Source: Erodium maritimum (lineage: Eukaryota > Streptophyta > Magnoliopsida > Geraniales > Geraniaceae). Taken from it: a stretch of DNA of 64,000 nucleotides. The translations under genes and the position numbers were made by a program. Numbering within the stretch: the first letter of the stretch is position 1; each line of letters begins with the position of its first letter. Shown here in pieces: positions 49,640 to 61,995 of the stretch. The DNA is taken from positions 39,143,825 to 39,207,824 of the forward strand of contig OY997591.1 in assembly GCA_963921825.1 (NCBI GenBank), given 5' to 3'. A model generated the notes under the pieces. That model worked only from the letters and a program-made list of their open reading frames with translations, made no database searches and had not been told where the DNA came from.

Positions 49640-50610
49640 TTGGATATGGTGACAATGCCTCAAGCTCTATTTATTAGGTTGATACCAAAAGGTCTAAATC
49701 CGATAATTTAGACCATACTCTGTTAAGGCACTGTCATTTAGGTCTCATAATCAAGAGATGCGTATCAGCACTTCACAAGTGCGGACATTGACGTCCATTC
49801 GAATTTCATTCGAATAATAAGTGCAAGGCTTGTTTGTTGAGAAAAATGACTAAAGCGCCCTTCATCGATCGCGGTGAAAGGGCGGGTGAATTATTGGGAT
49901 GATACACTCGGATGTGTATAGACCAATAAGTTCGCTTGCCAGTAGGGGTTTTAGCTACTTTATCACATTTACTGATGGTTGTGGTAAATATGATTATGTC
50001 TATTCAAACAGACATAAGTCTAACAGTTTTGATAAATTAAAAGAGTTCAAGACTGAAGTAGAAAACCAGCTCGGGAAAAGTATTAAGGCTGTTCGATTGA
50101 GTCGAGGAGGAGAATACTTAACTACAAAGTTTTTAGATCATCTAAAAGAGAATGGGATCTTTCGGAATGGACTCCTCCTGGGACACCATAGTTGAGAGGT
50201 GTAGCCGAACGGAGAAATCGGACATTGTTGGACAATGGTCTTATCCATGGTCAGTTGGACCGATCTCCCTATCTTTTTCTGGGGTTTTGCTCTAGAGACG
50301 GCCGCATTCATTTTGAATCGGGCTCCAACGAAGGCTGTGGAAGGGACACCATTTGAGAAATAGCACGGGCGGAAGCCTGTTTTGTCCTTCCTAAAGATTT
50401 GGGGTTGCGAGGCTTATGTGAAGCGGTTAGTTCATAGTAAGCTCGAACCAAGATCTGATAAATGCACCTTCATGGGGTATCTCAAGGAAACAAGGGGATA
50501 CTACTTCTACATACCTAGTGAGAACGTGGTGTTCGTCACTCGGATGGGGTCTTTGTGCAAAGGGAATTTTTTTTCAAAGACGTCAGTGGGAGGGCTGTAC
50601 ATCTAGAAGA
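49640..50610 (+). pseudogene. Pre-integrase and integrase region of element 2
   Basis: Landmarks in order: LRHCHLG near 49720, KCKACLLRKMTKAPF near 49825, MIHSDVYRPISSLASRGFSYF from 49899, and FLKIWGCEAYVKRLVHSKL followed by TRGYYFY to about 50520. These match the zinc-binding, core and C-terminal parts of copia integrase. Broken fossil. Confidence 0.85.
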
Positions 50611-50929
50611 AGTCTAAGATGGTACATATGCCTCTGAACCACGTGACAACCCAGTAGAGGAGCCTGAATGGGTCATAGAGCAAGAACCAATTGCTATAAC
50701 AATTCCTGAAGGTCTGAGGTAGTCTAGAAGGATTAATCACCCACCTTCGAGATATGGTTGTCTTGTATCTGGAGTTGACAGTGAGCTAATGGTGGATCAT
50801 GTGTATCCAGCTACCTTTCCAAGAGGCCGTGGATGGGCCCGACTCCGAGTTATAGCTGGGAGCCATGAGTGTGGAAATGCGATTCATGTCGGATAACCAA
50901 GTCTAGGAACTGGTTGATCCCATCGATGG

Positions 50930-51780
50930 TGTGAGGACCATCGGATGGAAATGGATCTTCAAGGTGAAGATGGACATGGATGGCAAGCCCTTGACCTACA
51001 AAGTCCGACTGGTTGTAAAAGGTTATAGGCATATCCAAGGGATTGACTATGAGGAAACCTTCTCACCAGTGGCCATGGTCAAATCTATCTAGATTCTTCT
51101 TGACATATTCTCGTATCTTGATTACGAGATACGGCGAGTGGATGTCAACACCGCTTTTAAACGAGAATTTGACTGAGGACGTTTTATATCTCAGCCCGAA
51201 GGTTTTGACGATCCGAAGAATAAAGGATAGATTTATAAGTTGTTAAAATCCATTTGTGGATTGAAATAAGCTTCTCGGAGTTGGAATCTTAGTTTTGATG
51301 AAGCTGTAATTGGATTCGGCTTTGTCAAGAATAAAAGGTGAGCCTTGCGTTTATAAGAAGGCTATTGGGAGTAAGATTTCCTTTCTGGTGCTGTATGTCG
51401 ATGACATACTACTTATCGGAAACGAAGTCCCTGCTTTAAACGAGACCAAAAGCTTGGAGGTGACATGTTTCGCGATGGACTTAGGCGAGTCTGCTTATAT
51501 CTTAGGGATTAAGATATATAGAGATCACACCAAGAGGGTCTTGGGGTTAAGTTAGAGCACCTATGTGAACAATGCATTGAGTAGGTTCTCAATGCTCGAT
51601 TCAAAGAAAGGATTCTTACCCGTTCGTTATGACATTAATCTCAGCAAGACTCAGTGTCCTAAAACATATGATGAGCTGAAAAGGATGATGTGAATCCCAT
51701 GCGCCTGGGAATGGCAGGATAGATCATATATTCCATGACATATACGAGACTGGATGTCTTGTATGCCTTGTGTTGTACCA
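50930..51780 (+). pseudogene. Reverse transcriptase region of element 2
   Basis: Contains WIFKVKMDMDGK, YRHIQGIDYEETFSPVAMV near 51040, and the catalytic FLVLYVDDILLIGN near 51385, followed by the DSKKGFLP region. Typical of plant copia RT. Broken fossil. Confidence 0.87.
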
Positions 51781-51789
51781 ACAGACATC

Positions 51790-52305
51790 AGTCTGACCCT
51801 TGAGGAAAGATGATGATGAACTAGTCGTCGAAGGATATGTTGACGCTAGTTTCTAAACAGATCTAGATGACTTTAGAAGTTACTCAAGATATATGTTTGC
51901 GCTGAATGGCGGTGCTTTCAGCTAGAAGAGAGTCAAGCAAGATACCGCCGCTGACTCCACGACAGAGGCCGAATACATAGTGGCTGCAGGGGCAGCCAAG
52001 GAGGTTATATGGAATTGGAAATTCACGGCAGGGTTATGCGTAATTAAAAACCTGCCCAAGCCCGGTGAACCTATTTTGCGACAACACTAGGGCCATTGCT
52101 CAAGCTAAAGAGCCCAGATCGCATAAAAAATCCAAACATGTACTGCGGGGAAATCACCTAATCAGAGAGATTCTAAACAGAGGTGATGTGAAGATCACGT
52201 ATATTGCAACGGATAATATCATAGCCGACCCGTTGGACAAAGCGCTCTCGTTACCCAAGCACGAGAGACATGTAAGGCAATGTGATTATATTGGATTTTA
52301 GATTG
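51790..52305 (+). pseudogene. RNase H region of element 2
   Basis: Contains TTEAEYIVAAGAAKEVIWN near 51960 and NLFCDNTRAIAQAKEP from 52065, then HVLRGNHLIREIL and ADPLDKALSLPKHE, the normal end of a copia polyprotein. It closes just before the polypurine tract. Confidence 0.85.
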
Positions 52306-52315
52306 GAGCTAGGGC

Positions 52316-52325
52316 AAGTGGGAGT
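52316..52325 (+). other. Polypurine tract of element 2
   Basis: AAGTGGGAGT directly before the TGTTAGC start of the 3' LTR. Confidence 0.85.
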
Positions 52326-54007
52326 TGTTAGCAGCAATGCCCGTAGTCCAATCGTAAACGTCAAAATTATAAATATGATCGTTGGCAATGTAATAAAGCG
52401 GCTTCTAATATTACTTAAGTGTTGGAGTAATATGTCGTGTGTGTTTCCGATCTATGCCCACGATGCGAATAAAACCATAGATCAGAATGGATCACACTCG
52501 ACGGGGTCCCTAGTCAATAGTCTTCGCTAGAAGCGACTAGTATGAAATATGACTCTTGATGGCTTACGTTCTATTGGTCGTTGGAAAGGTTTCCGGAGTC
52601 TGAACATAGACATCATGTGGGACATGATGTAGGACGACCCGACCTGAATATGTTCCCTAGATTGAGTCATGAACATGTTCAGAGTCGTTGCTTGTCAGGT
52701 ATCCTTAGACCGAGGAGTCTATATGATTGTTATGCAATAAACAAACAAGTTTGACCTGAAAGCCCAACATTGCACCGTGACTGGGCTTCCATAACGGCCA
52801 GGATTGTCTTGGGGAATGACTGCATGAGTGACATGATAGGCGGCTAAGGGATGTATCCATCATATTGCGGTATGGGAAAGATATCTGGTTCACGGGCGCT
52901 TGATCGAGAGTGACTGACAGGAAAAGCATGGCCATGCGCATGATATGGGATATATCATAAGGGTCAGTCATCTCATATATCAAGGAACAGAGATTGAGAA
53001 TAATAAGGATGACGGCTCTATGCCTTATCTCAATCAGGATATCAGAGATAAGAGATAATGACAAGGACGTTAGTCGCCACATTACTAAGATCAAGTAAAA
53101 TGGGGTTTTACTTTGATCTTACCGACATGAATAGACCTAAGGGTCACACCATAAGTTTGTAACTCGATAAGAACGCAAGTGGATTGGCGTGGAGGAAGTC
53201 GTGTCGGTAATTGCCATAGTGGACGGGCTAGCATGGTGGGCTCAGTATGGACTCTCTTGGAGAGGCCCATGACCGGCCCACATGGGCTAGGCCCAACAAG
53301 AACCAAAGGTCAAAGGTTGACTTAGTGGTCTTGTTAAACTAAGTGGGTTGTACCCACTTTCCAATATTTTATAAACTATCTTAGTTTATTAAGTTTACCA
53401 TGCAAACTAGTATGGACACTTGGCAACTTGATGGAGATTAAGTGAGGTGACCTCTTCCACTTAATTCTACATGCAAGGGGTGTTGGCAAGACACAACATG
53501 AAAATAAAAGAAGAAAATTTCAGAACAAATTGTTGAATTCTCACAACTTTGCTAACTCCTCCAAGAAGGTCCAAGCTCCACTATTGCATGTTCTTGAGTT
53601 TAAAAACTCAATAACTACGTTAGCTTTGATTCCGTTAAGGATACATAGGCGTCCAAGAGGCTCAAGCCATTCAAAGTTTGGTGTTATTGATTTTCAGCAC
53701 AGTTTTGTCCGACCAGTCACTTTCAATAGCACGATCAAAGGTTCATCCCAAGTCCGATGAAGCTGATTTTTGGAGTTAACGTTCTCCACATAGGGGTCTT
53801 CAATGTAACCGAATGGATTTGAGTTTCAACGGTTCGTCTTTGAGATACACCAGCTGAAAGATGAGGCACTTGGAAAGGTGATGTACACATACCTTTGCTA
53901 AATTTTCAGACTTGTTTTTCACATTTGCTAGATTCATCTTGGTTGATTCGTGGTTAATCTTCCGCTGCATTTTGTGTTTAACATGTCCACGACATCCTGT
54001 TCCAACA
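52326..54007 (+). repeat. 3' LTR of element 2 (1682 bp)
   Basis: Matches 45976-47713; ends TTCCAACA and is followed by AATTC. The conserved stem-loop is at 52992-53035, with outer stem GATTGAG/CTCAATC and inner ATAAGG/CCTTAT. Confidence 0.92.
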
Positions 54008-54459
54008 AATTCTCAATGAACACTACTCCACATTACCCTCTTCATCCAACCTATCCTCCAAGGGGTCCTCCAAGACTAACCTTCCGACCTTACTCCATAA
54101 CATCCTCATCTCTGAACTCTTTCGCGAATCCACTACCACCCACATGCACTAGTCCAACTCCATAATGGAACTACCTCATCCCAAGTCCCACGCGTACTTC
54201 TAAATTTCAAAGGTGTAAGGGTGAAGAACACGTTACTAGGTGTAAGATATCAAGACAAGTAATTTGTTTTATTAGAATTGAAAGGTCGCCTAGTCAAATA
54301 TTGGTCGGTCTGTTGGGAAAGTGGCCGAACGTGCCATAATGTGCCACAAAGCATGTCAACCGACGCGAACTCTAGGACCGCCCAACTCAAACGTGTCTCG
54401 ACCAACCCGCAAGTCCGACCGACAATAAATATCTCCCGGCCCACCTCAAACGTGTCACT
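54008..54459 (+). repeat. Satellite remnant between elements 2 and 3
   Basis: Begins with the right target duplication AATTC (54008-54012). It continues as a single monomer up to about CGGCCCACCTC, after which antisense LTR sequence takes over. Confidence 0.88.
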
Positions 54460-54534
54460 CATGTAGCCCATCCCCAAGCCAATCCTGGCGTTATGGAAGC
54501 CCTGTTACGGACAACGTTAGGCTCAGGTCAAACT
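54460..54534 (-). repeat. Antisense LTR fragment, part 1
   Basis: A 75-bp piece matching the U3 part of the element 2/3 LTR in reverse (CCAAGCCAATCCTGGC, GGTCAAACT). It is interrupted by the solo LTR at 54535 and continues at 55955. It ends with AAACT, the left target duplication of that solo LTR. Confidence 0.8.
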
Positions 54535-55949
54535 TGTTAGCCTCGGTGCCCGTAGTCCGATCGTAAATGTCCAATTGTAATTATCATCGTTGGCAATATA
54601 AATAAAGCGTATTTTATATTACTTAAGTGTTGGAGTAATATGTCGTGTGTGTTTCCGATCTATGCCCACCATGCGAATAGAACCATAGATCAGGATGGAT
54701 CACATTCGATGAGGTCCCTAGTCAATAGTCTTCGCTGGAAGCGACTAGTATGAGATATGACTCTTGATGGCTTACGTTCTATTAGCCATAGGAAAGGGTT
54801 CCGGAGTCTGATCATAAACATCATGTGGGACATGATGTTGGACGACCCGACCTGAATATGTTCCATAGATTAAGTCATGAACATGTTCAGAGTCGTAGCT
54901 TGTCAGGTATCCTTAGACCGAGGAGTCTATATGATTGCTATGCCGTAAACAACCAAGTTTGACCTGAAAGCCCAACGTTGCACCGTGACTGGGCTTCCAT
55001 AACGGCCAGGATTGGCTTGGGGAATGACTGCATGAGTGACATGATAGACGGCTAAGGGATTTATCCCTCATACTACGGTATGGGAAAGATATCTGGTTCA
55101 CGGCCGCTTGATCGAGAATGACTGACAAGAAAGCATGGCCATGCACATGATACTGGGTATCATAAGGTCAGTCATCTCACATATCAAGGAACATGGATTG
55201 AGGATAATAAGGATGACGGCTCTATGCCTTATCTCAATCCGGACATCGGTGATAAAGGGATAATAACAAGGACGACTGAAAGGTCAGAATCGACAGGGCG
55301 CGATTCGTTATGCGGGGTCGGGCAATACTGAGTCTCGTCAGTCGCCACTTTGGTAAGATCAAGTAAAATGAGATTTTACGTTGATCTTACCGACATGCAT
55401 AGACCTAAGGGTCACACCTACAGTTCGATACTCGATAAGAACATGACGAACCTCCCAACTTTGCAAACTCCTCCAAGAGGTTCCAAGTTCCATTGTTGCA
55501 TGTTCTTGAGTTCACAAACTCAAGAACTACGTTGGCTTTGATTCCTTTAAGGATACGTAGGCAACCAAGGGGCTCAAGCCATTCAAAGTTGGGTGTTATT
55601 GAACCAATTTCGGACAAGTAGAGGGTGCTGATTTTCAGCACAGTTTTGTCCGACCAGTCACTTTGAGGAGCTCGATCGGAGGTTCATCCGATGTCCGATG
55701 AAGCTGATTTTTTGGAGTGAACGTTTTCCACATATGGGACTTCAATCTGACCAAAGGGATTTGAGTTTCAACGGTTCGTTTGCGAGATACACGAGCTGCA
55801 AGACGAGGCACTAGAAAAGGTGATGTGCTCAAACCTTTGTTGAATTTTCAGACTTGTTTTTCATATTTGGTAGATTCATCTCGATTGTCTCGTGGTTAAT
55901 CTTCCGCTGCATTTTGTGTTTAACATGTCCACGACATCGAGACCCAACA
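54535..55949 (+). mobile_element. Nested solo LTR of the element 2/3 family (1415 bp)
   Basis: Runs TGTTAGC...CCCAACA with matching AAACT at 54530-54534 and 55950-55954. It has no internal region, so it is a solo LTR left by recombination. It sits inside an antisense LTR fragment of the same family. It is shorter than the full LTRs of about 1.7 kb. Its stem-loop is at 55196-55239. Confidence 0.88.
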
Positions 55950-55954
55950 AAACT

Positions 55955-56374
55955 CAGTTGTTGACTACATAGCGATCACAAAGACTCCTTGGTCTAAGGA
56001 TACATGACAAGCTATGACAGTGAATATGTTCATGACTTGATCTATGGCACATATTCAGGGCGGGTCGTCCAATATCATGTCCCACATGATGTCTATGATC
56101 AGACTCCAGAATCCCATTCCAATGACTAACAGAACGTAAGCCATAAAGAGCCATCTTTCATACTAGTCGCTTCTAGTGAAGCTTTGTTGACTAGGGACCC
56201 ATCTAGTGTGATCTATCTCGATCTATGGTTCTATTCGCATGGTGGGCATAGATCAGAGCATACGTCGATATATTACTCCAACACATAAGTAATATAACGC
56301 CGCTTTAATTTATTGCTAACGATGATATATACATTTGGACATTTAGGATTGAACTACGGGCACTAAGACTAATA
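55955..56374 (-). repeat. Antisense LTR fragment, part 2
   Basis: Continues the interrupted antisense U3 piece from CAGTTGTTGACTACATAG to the decayed LTR terminus ...CTAATA at 56374. With 54460-54534 it makes up about 495 bp of U3, ending where the element 3 LTR fragment begins. Confidence 0.82.
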
Positions 56375-56894
56375 TAGCCGCCTATCATGTCACTCATGCA
56401 GTCATTCCCCAAGCCAATCCTGGCCGTTATGGAAGCCCAGTCACGGTGCAACGTTGGGCTTTCAGGTCAAACTTGGTTGTTTACTTCATAGCAATCATAT
56501 AGACTCCTCGGTCTAAGGATACCTAACAAGCAACGACTCTGAACATGTTCATCACTCAATCTATGTAACATATTCAGGTCGGGTCGTCCTACATCATGTC
56601 CCACATGATGTCTATGATCAGACTCCAGAAACATTTCCAATGACCAATAGAACGTAAGCCATCAAGAGTCATCTTTCATACTAGTCGCTTCTAAAGAAGA
56701 CTATTGACTAGGGACCCCGTCGAGTGTGATCCATCCTGATCTATGGTTCTATTCGCAACGTGGGCATAGATCGGAAACACACACGACATATTACTCCAAC
56801 ACTTAAGTAATATCAAAAGCCGCTTTGTTATATTGCCAACGATGATATTTACATTTGGACATTTACGATTGGGCTACGGGCATAAATGCTAACA
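56375..56894 (-). repeat. Partial 3' LTR of element 3
   Basis: About 520 bp of U3 in reverse, ending GCTAACA next to the polypurine tract. The preceding antisense fragment (54460-54534 plus 55955-56374) covers nearly the same LTR segment, so this part of the LTR is present twice in a row. Confidence 0.88.
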
Positions 56895-56908
56895 ATCTCC
56901 CACTTACC
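56895..56908 (-). other. Polypurine tract of element 3
   Basis: On the - strand the sequence reads GTAAGTGGGAGAT before the LTR start TGTTAGC, matching the tracts of elements 1 and 2. Confidence 0.8.
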
Positions 56909-56909
56909 C

Positions 56910-57350
56910 TAGCTCCAATCTAAATTCCAATATAATCCCATTGCCTTATATGTCTATCGTGCTTGGGTAACGAGAGCGCTTTGGCCAACGGGTCGGCTAT
57001 GATATCATCTGTTGCAATATACGTGATCTTCACATCACCTCTATTCAGAATCTCTCTGATCAGGTGATATCCCCGCAGTACATGTTTGGATTTGTTATGC
57101 GATCTGGGCTCTTTAGCTTGAGCAATGGCCCCAGTGTTGTCGCAAAATCGGTTCACCGGGCTTAGGCGGGTTTTTAATTACACCTAACCCTGCCGTGAAT
57201 TTCCAAATCCATATAGCCTCCTTGGCTGCCCCTACAGCCGCTATGTACTCGGCCTCTGTCGTGGAGTCAACGACGGTATCTTGCTTCTGAAGTCATCTTA
57301 ATCTATTTGGAAACTAGCGTCAACATATCCTTCGACGACTAGTTCAACAT
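56910..57350 (-). pseudogene. RNase H region of element 3
   Basis: Encodes NRFCDNTGAIAQAKEPRSHN, HVLRGYHLIREIL and IADPLAKALSLPKHD in the reverse direction. Equivalent to 51790-52305 in element 2. Fossil. Confidence 0.85.
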
Positions 57351-57439
57351 CATCTTTCCCCAAGGGTCAGACTGATGTCTGCTGGTACCACACAAGGCAT
57401 ACAAGACATCCAGTCTCGTATATGTCATGCATATATGAT

Positions 57440-58250
57440 CGATCCTGCCCCTCCTAGGCGCATGGGATTCGCATCATCCTTTTCAGCTCATCAGGTGTTT
57501 TAGGACACTGAGTCTTACTGAGATTAATGCCATGACGAGCGGGTAAGAATCCTTTCTTTGAATCGAGCATTGAGAACCTACTCAATGCATTGTTCACATA
57601 GGTGCTCTGACTTAATCCCAAGACCCTCTTGGTGCGATCTCTATATACCTTAATCCCTAAGATATAAGCAGCCTCGCCTAAGTCCATCGCGAAACACGTC
57701 CCCTCCAAGCTTTTGGTCTCGTTTAAAACAGGGACGTTGTTTCCGATAAGTAGTATGTTATCGACATACAGCACCAGAAAGGCAATCTTACTCCCACTAG
57801 CCTTCTTGTAAACACAAGGCTCATCTTCGTTCTTGACAAAACCTAATCCAATTACAGCTTCATCAAAACGAAGATTCCAACTCCGAGAAACTTGTTTCAA
57901 TCCACAAATGGATTTCAACAACTTATAAATCTATCCCTTATTCTTCGGATCGTCAAAACCTTCGGGCTGAGACATAAAACGTCCTCAGTCAAATTCCCGG
58001 TTAAAAGTGGTTTTGACATCCACTTGCCATATCTCGTAATAAAGATATGAGACTATGTCAAGAATAATTTAGATAGATTTGACCATAGCCACTGGTGAGA
58101 AGGTTGCCTCATAGTCAATCCACAGGATCTCCCTATAACCTTTTGCAACCAGTCAGGCTTTGTAGGGCAGAGGTTGCCATCCATGTCCATCTTCACCTTG
58201 AAGATCCATTTTCATCCGATGGTCCTCACACCATCGATGGGATCAACCAG
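57440..58250 (-). pseudogene. Reverse transcriptase region of element 3
   Basis: Encodes SICGLKQVSRSWNLRFDEAV, FLVLYVDNILLIGNNVPVLN and a long run through GLSQSTYVNNALSRFSMLDS and the KKGFLPARHGINLSKTQ region, typical of plant copia RT. The longest uninterrupted part is 57454-57921. Fossil. Confidence 0.87.
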
Positions 58251-58553
58251 TTCCTAGACTTGGTTATCCGACATGGATTGCATTTCCTCCCTCATGGCTC
58301 CGAGCCATAACTCGGAGTCGGGCCCATCCACGGCTTCCTGAAAAGGTGGCTGGATCCTCATGATCCACCATTAGCTCACTGTCACCTCCAAATACAAAAC
58401 AACCATATCTCAAAGGTGGGTGACTAATCCTTTCAGATTGCCTCGGACCTTCAAGAATTGTTACAGGAATTGGTTCTTGCTCCACGACCCTTTTAGGCTC
58501 CTCTAATGCGTTGTCATGTGGTTCAGAGGCATCTGTACCATCTTGAACTTCAT

Positions 58554-59590
58554 CTAGATGTACAACCCTCCCACTAAGGTCTTTGAGAACAAACTCCTTT
58601 TGCACAAAGACCCCATCCGAGTGACGAACACCATGTTCTCACTAGGTTTGTAGAAGTAGTATCCCCTTGTTTCCTTGGGATAGCCCACGAAGATGCATTT
58701 CTTAGATATTGGTTTGAGCTTACTGTGAACTAACCGCTTCATATAAGCCTCGTAACCCCAAATCTTTAGGAAGAACAAAACGGGCTTCCTCCCGTGCTAT
58801 TTTTCAAATGGTGTCCCTTCCACAGCCTTTGTCGGAGCCCGATTCAAAATGAATACGGTCGTCTCTAGAGCATAACCCCAGAAACAGATTGGGAGATCAG
58901 TTCAACTGACCATGGATCAGACCATTGTCCAACAATGTCTGATTTCTCCGTTCGGCTACACCTCTGAACTACGGTGTCCCGGGAGGAGTCAATTCCGAAG
59001 GATCCCATTCTCTCTTAGATGATCTAAAAACTCTGTAGTTAAGTATACTCCTCCTCGATCCAATCGAAGAGGCTTAATACTTTTCCCGAGCTGGTTTTCT
59101 ACTTTAGTCTTGAACTCTTTGAATTTATCAAAAGTTTTAGACTTATGTCTGATCGAATAGACATAATCATATTTTACTGCAATTGCCAGTAAATGTGATA
59201 AAGTAGCTAAACCCCTCCTGGCAAGCGAACTTATTGGTCTACACATCCGAGTGTGTCATTCCAATAATTCACCCGTCCTTTCACCGCGATCGATGTAGGG
59301 CGCTTTAGTCATTTTGTATCAAGAAACAAGCCTTGCATTTATTATTCGAATGAAATTCGAATGGACCTCAATGTCCGCACTTGTGAAGTGCTGATATGTG
59401 TTTCTTGTTTATGTGGCCTAAATGACAGTGCCTTAACAGAGTATGGTCTAAATTATCGGATTTAGACCTTTTGGTATCAACCTTATAAATAGAGCTTGAG
59501 GCATTGTCACCATATCCAATATGTACAATCCTCCGACCATGTTTGTTTAAACATATCATTGCATAGAATATTGAAAATCCAATTTCCAAT
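58554..59590 (-). pseudogene. Pre-integrase and integrase region of element 3
   Basis: Encodes in reverse LLRHCHLGHINKKHISALHK (zinc-binding part, near 59410), CRPISSLARRG, VKYDYVYSIRHKSKTFDKFK and LDRGGVYLTTEFLDHLREN (core, near 59040-59240), and KIWGYEAYMKRLVHSKLKP with TRGYYFYKPSEN (C-terminal part, 58554-58778). This corresponds to 49640-50610 in element 2. Fossil. Confidence 0.86.
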
Positions 59591-59639
59591 ATCCATATTA
59601 TATCCTTCGGTGTTTAACACGGATACAGATATAATGATC

Positions 59640-59880
59640 CTAATAGGTATGCAATATATTGTTCAAAACCCAACAAGGCTATTTGGATTATGAAGACCCA
59701 TGGATCCTACAACAGTTGCTACATCCCTTATTTGTTGTCCACTCTGAGGTCCAATTTGTTCTTCTCCAAGCATCTCCTACCTTCCAACCACTACAAGTTA
59801 GTTCGCATGTGAGATTCACCATTGGTATCCAATACCCATGAATCTTTGGAAGTAGCGAGATGTAGCTCTATTAGGTTAAT
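59640..59880 (-). pseudogene. Protease region of element 3
   Basis: Encodes SWVLDTNGESHMRTNL, matching the copia protease active-site region (family form SWVLDTG.GSHI.TN). It lies between the Gag zinc-knuckle remnant and the pre-integrase part, as expected. Fossil. Confidence 0.75.
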
Positions 59881-60503
59881 ACCTAAAGATGGCGCAGTCC
59901 CACTGCCCTTCTTTAGATCATCCTGGTTTTTCCCGCAATTCCAAATCCAATGATTAGGCTTCTGGCAATAGAACCAGACAATCTCATCCTCCTTAGCCAT
60001 CCTTTAGGACCCTCGGTCCTTGGAGGGTTAGGAGCGATCGTGTGTCTCATCTTTCTTGCCAAGTGCACAAGGGCCTTGCCCTTGCCACTACCAGTTTCCC
60101 TCCCGAAACTGGATCCCTTTCTGACCATCAGAATATCCTTGGATCCTAGATCCCTGATATTCTTCTCATCAGTTCATGTAACTCTGACTTGGTCTTGTCC
60201 ATATCATGCATATGATAGCTCACGATGAAATCATCATACACACGAGAAAGCGAGCGCAGACCCATGTCTGTTTCTATCTCCGACACTATCTTAAGACCCA
60301 GTCAATGAAGATGTTCGAGATGCCCCTTCATTTTCTGGACATAAGGGATAGCCTTATCAAGGATATTTCCTTTGCGTTTAGAATTTGAGGACTATCCTCA
60401 AAACTCTGTACCAGTCTAGATAGTTTGTCCCATCAAGCTTGACCCCGTCAAGTATGGTTTTCAATGACAAACTACCGTTGTTCGCTGATGTGTTAGCCAT
60501 TTT
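59880..60503 (-). pseudogene. gag region of element 3
   Basis: In reverse it begins at about 60501 with MANTSANNGSLSLKTILDG and the KLDGTNYLDWYRVLRIVL string, the conserved start of plant copia Gag. It ends with a zinc-knuckle-like CQKPNHWIWNCGKNQDDLKK near 59930-59975. This is the most complete gag of the element 2/3 family in the window. Broken. Confidence 0.82.
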
Positions 60504-60504
60504 G

Positions 60505-61995
60505 ATCCACAGGACAAAGTGAATTTATTCAGCAAACTGAATAAATCATGAAGATCGAGTTCAAACACCGACAGTCGATTCTAAACCTATAGAATCTTGA
60601 ACCAAGAACCTTGATTCACTCGATTGAGCTGAACGAAGGCTCACCACTCACTCGAGCTATGTAGGTCGGGCTCCATCCGATCACATTCAATGTGACTCTT
60701 GGCTAGGGTATGTACTTTACGTACACGGCTTACCCTATCTGATACCCTAGCTCAGCCCTAGCTGAGAATCGTAGTCGGGTCCACCAATTTTCAACTATGG
60801 CCTGTCACTATGTAGGTGCTCCGCGGAGGCGCACGACACCCACATAAGCAGACCAAACTTGCTACAACGCCTTTTCATGGATGCTCCGCGAAGGCGCACG
60901 ACACCCATAGGTCGATGAAGTAGAAGTTGTCGATAAATTGGGAGGTATCTGAAATGACCCGTTTTTACTTGTCTTGTCGTGTTTGAACTTTTGGCACATC
61001 ATTGATGCGATGAGAACGTCAACTACATTCCAAATGTAATGACTTCTCCAATTACATCCAATGTAATTCTCCCTTCGAACCCGTCTACTACATCCAATGC
61101 AAAGACGGTTCAAGGGCTCACAAACAAATGATTAAAACCAACTATTATCTTTGCATGTGAGGTGATTTGCTTGAAAGTTTAAATCTAAGCATGCAATCTA
61201 ACCATACAATCATGCATAATTTAAACCAAGCATCAAGCAAAAAGACGTGCATGTTATAGCCCCTTAAACTAATCCCAACCCGGTCTTGAGCAATCTTGAC
61301 TTCAAGCTGACGACATGGGCCTCTCACTCGCCTCTTGACGTCCATTTACTCCATACCGTTTACTACGACCACACCTTTAAAAGAATAGTTACACACTAAC
61401 ACTATCGGCACGCAGTCCGAGAAAAGCGATAAAACTACCCGGGGCTTAATAACGTGCACCATGCATAATCATCACATCATACAACATGTTATCAAACAGC
61501 GTGTCATCAAACAGCGAGATATGACTGAATTTAATTAGCTTCCAAGTTTCGAAAATTATTACACGGTTTATCGAAACCGGTTTCAAAAATGAATTTTCCG
61601 AACGTTTAATTTTGTGGTTCATCATGACGGTTCCAAACTCGTCACAATTCTCCAAATGGTTTAGCCCCGGCAATCTGACTATCCAATAGTCACGACTCGG
61701 CCTAGCTCCGTCCAACGGAGCCCCATCCGATCACGGGACCCAAAAAATTAAACTTTGTCCGAAAAATCAGATTTGATTTTATTTCGAAAATCACCAATTT
61801 CATGCATAATAACCACATGCAAGAAATTAAATCATGTTATCAATCAAGCATACAACCATATATGCAAAAACATGAAATTAAGAAGCCAACATGCATATTT
61901 AAGCACTTTAAATAAATAAAAAACCAGCAAGCACTTCAAAATTTCCAGCACCAAAACTGAAAATTTCAGCTCTTCTTTTTCCTGTTGGTAGCCAT
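60505..61995 (-). other. Long leader of element 3
   Basis: About 1.5 kb between the primer site and gag, homologous to 47727-49320 in element 2. It contains the two hairpin repeats at about 60815-60909 with the palindrome CTCCGCGGAG at 60819-60828. No supported gene. Confidence 0.65.

Larger units (their letters stand above)
45976..54007 (+). mobile_element. Ty1/copia LTR retrotransposon, element 2 (fossil)
   Basis: An 8.03-kb element with LTRs running TGTTAGC...CAACA, AATTC duplications at 45971-45975 and 54008-54012, a primer site at 47715 and a polypurine tract before 52326. Integrase, RT and RNase H regions are recognisable in copia order; gag is hardly recognisable. It is broken, with many breaks. 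LTR divergence is about 8% by eye over the first ~120 bp, so it is probably older than element 1. It belongs to a different but related family from element 1 and to the same family as element 3. Confidence 0.94.
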
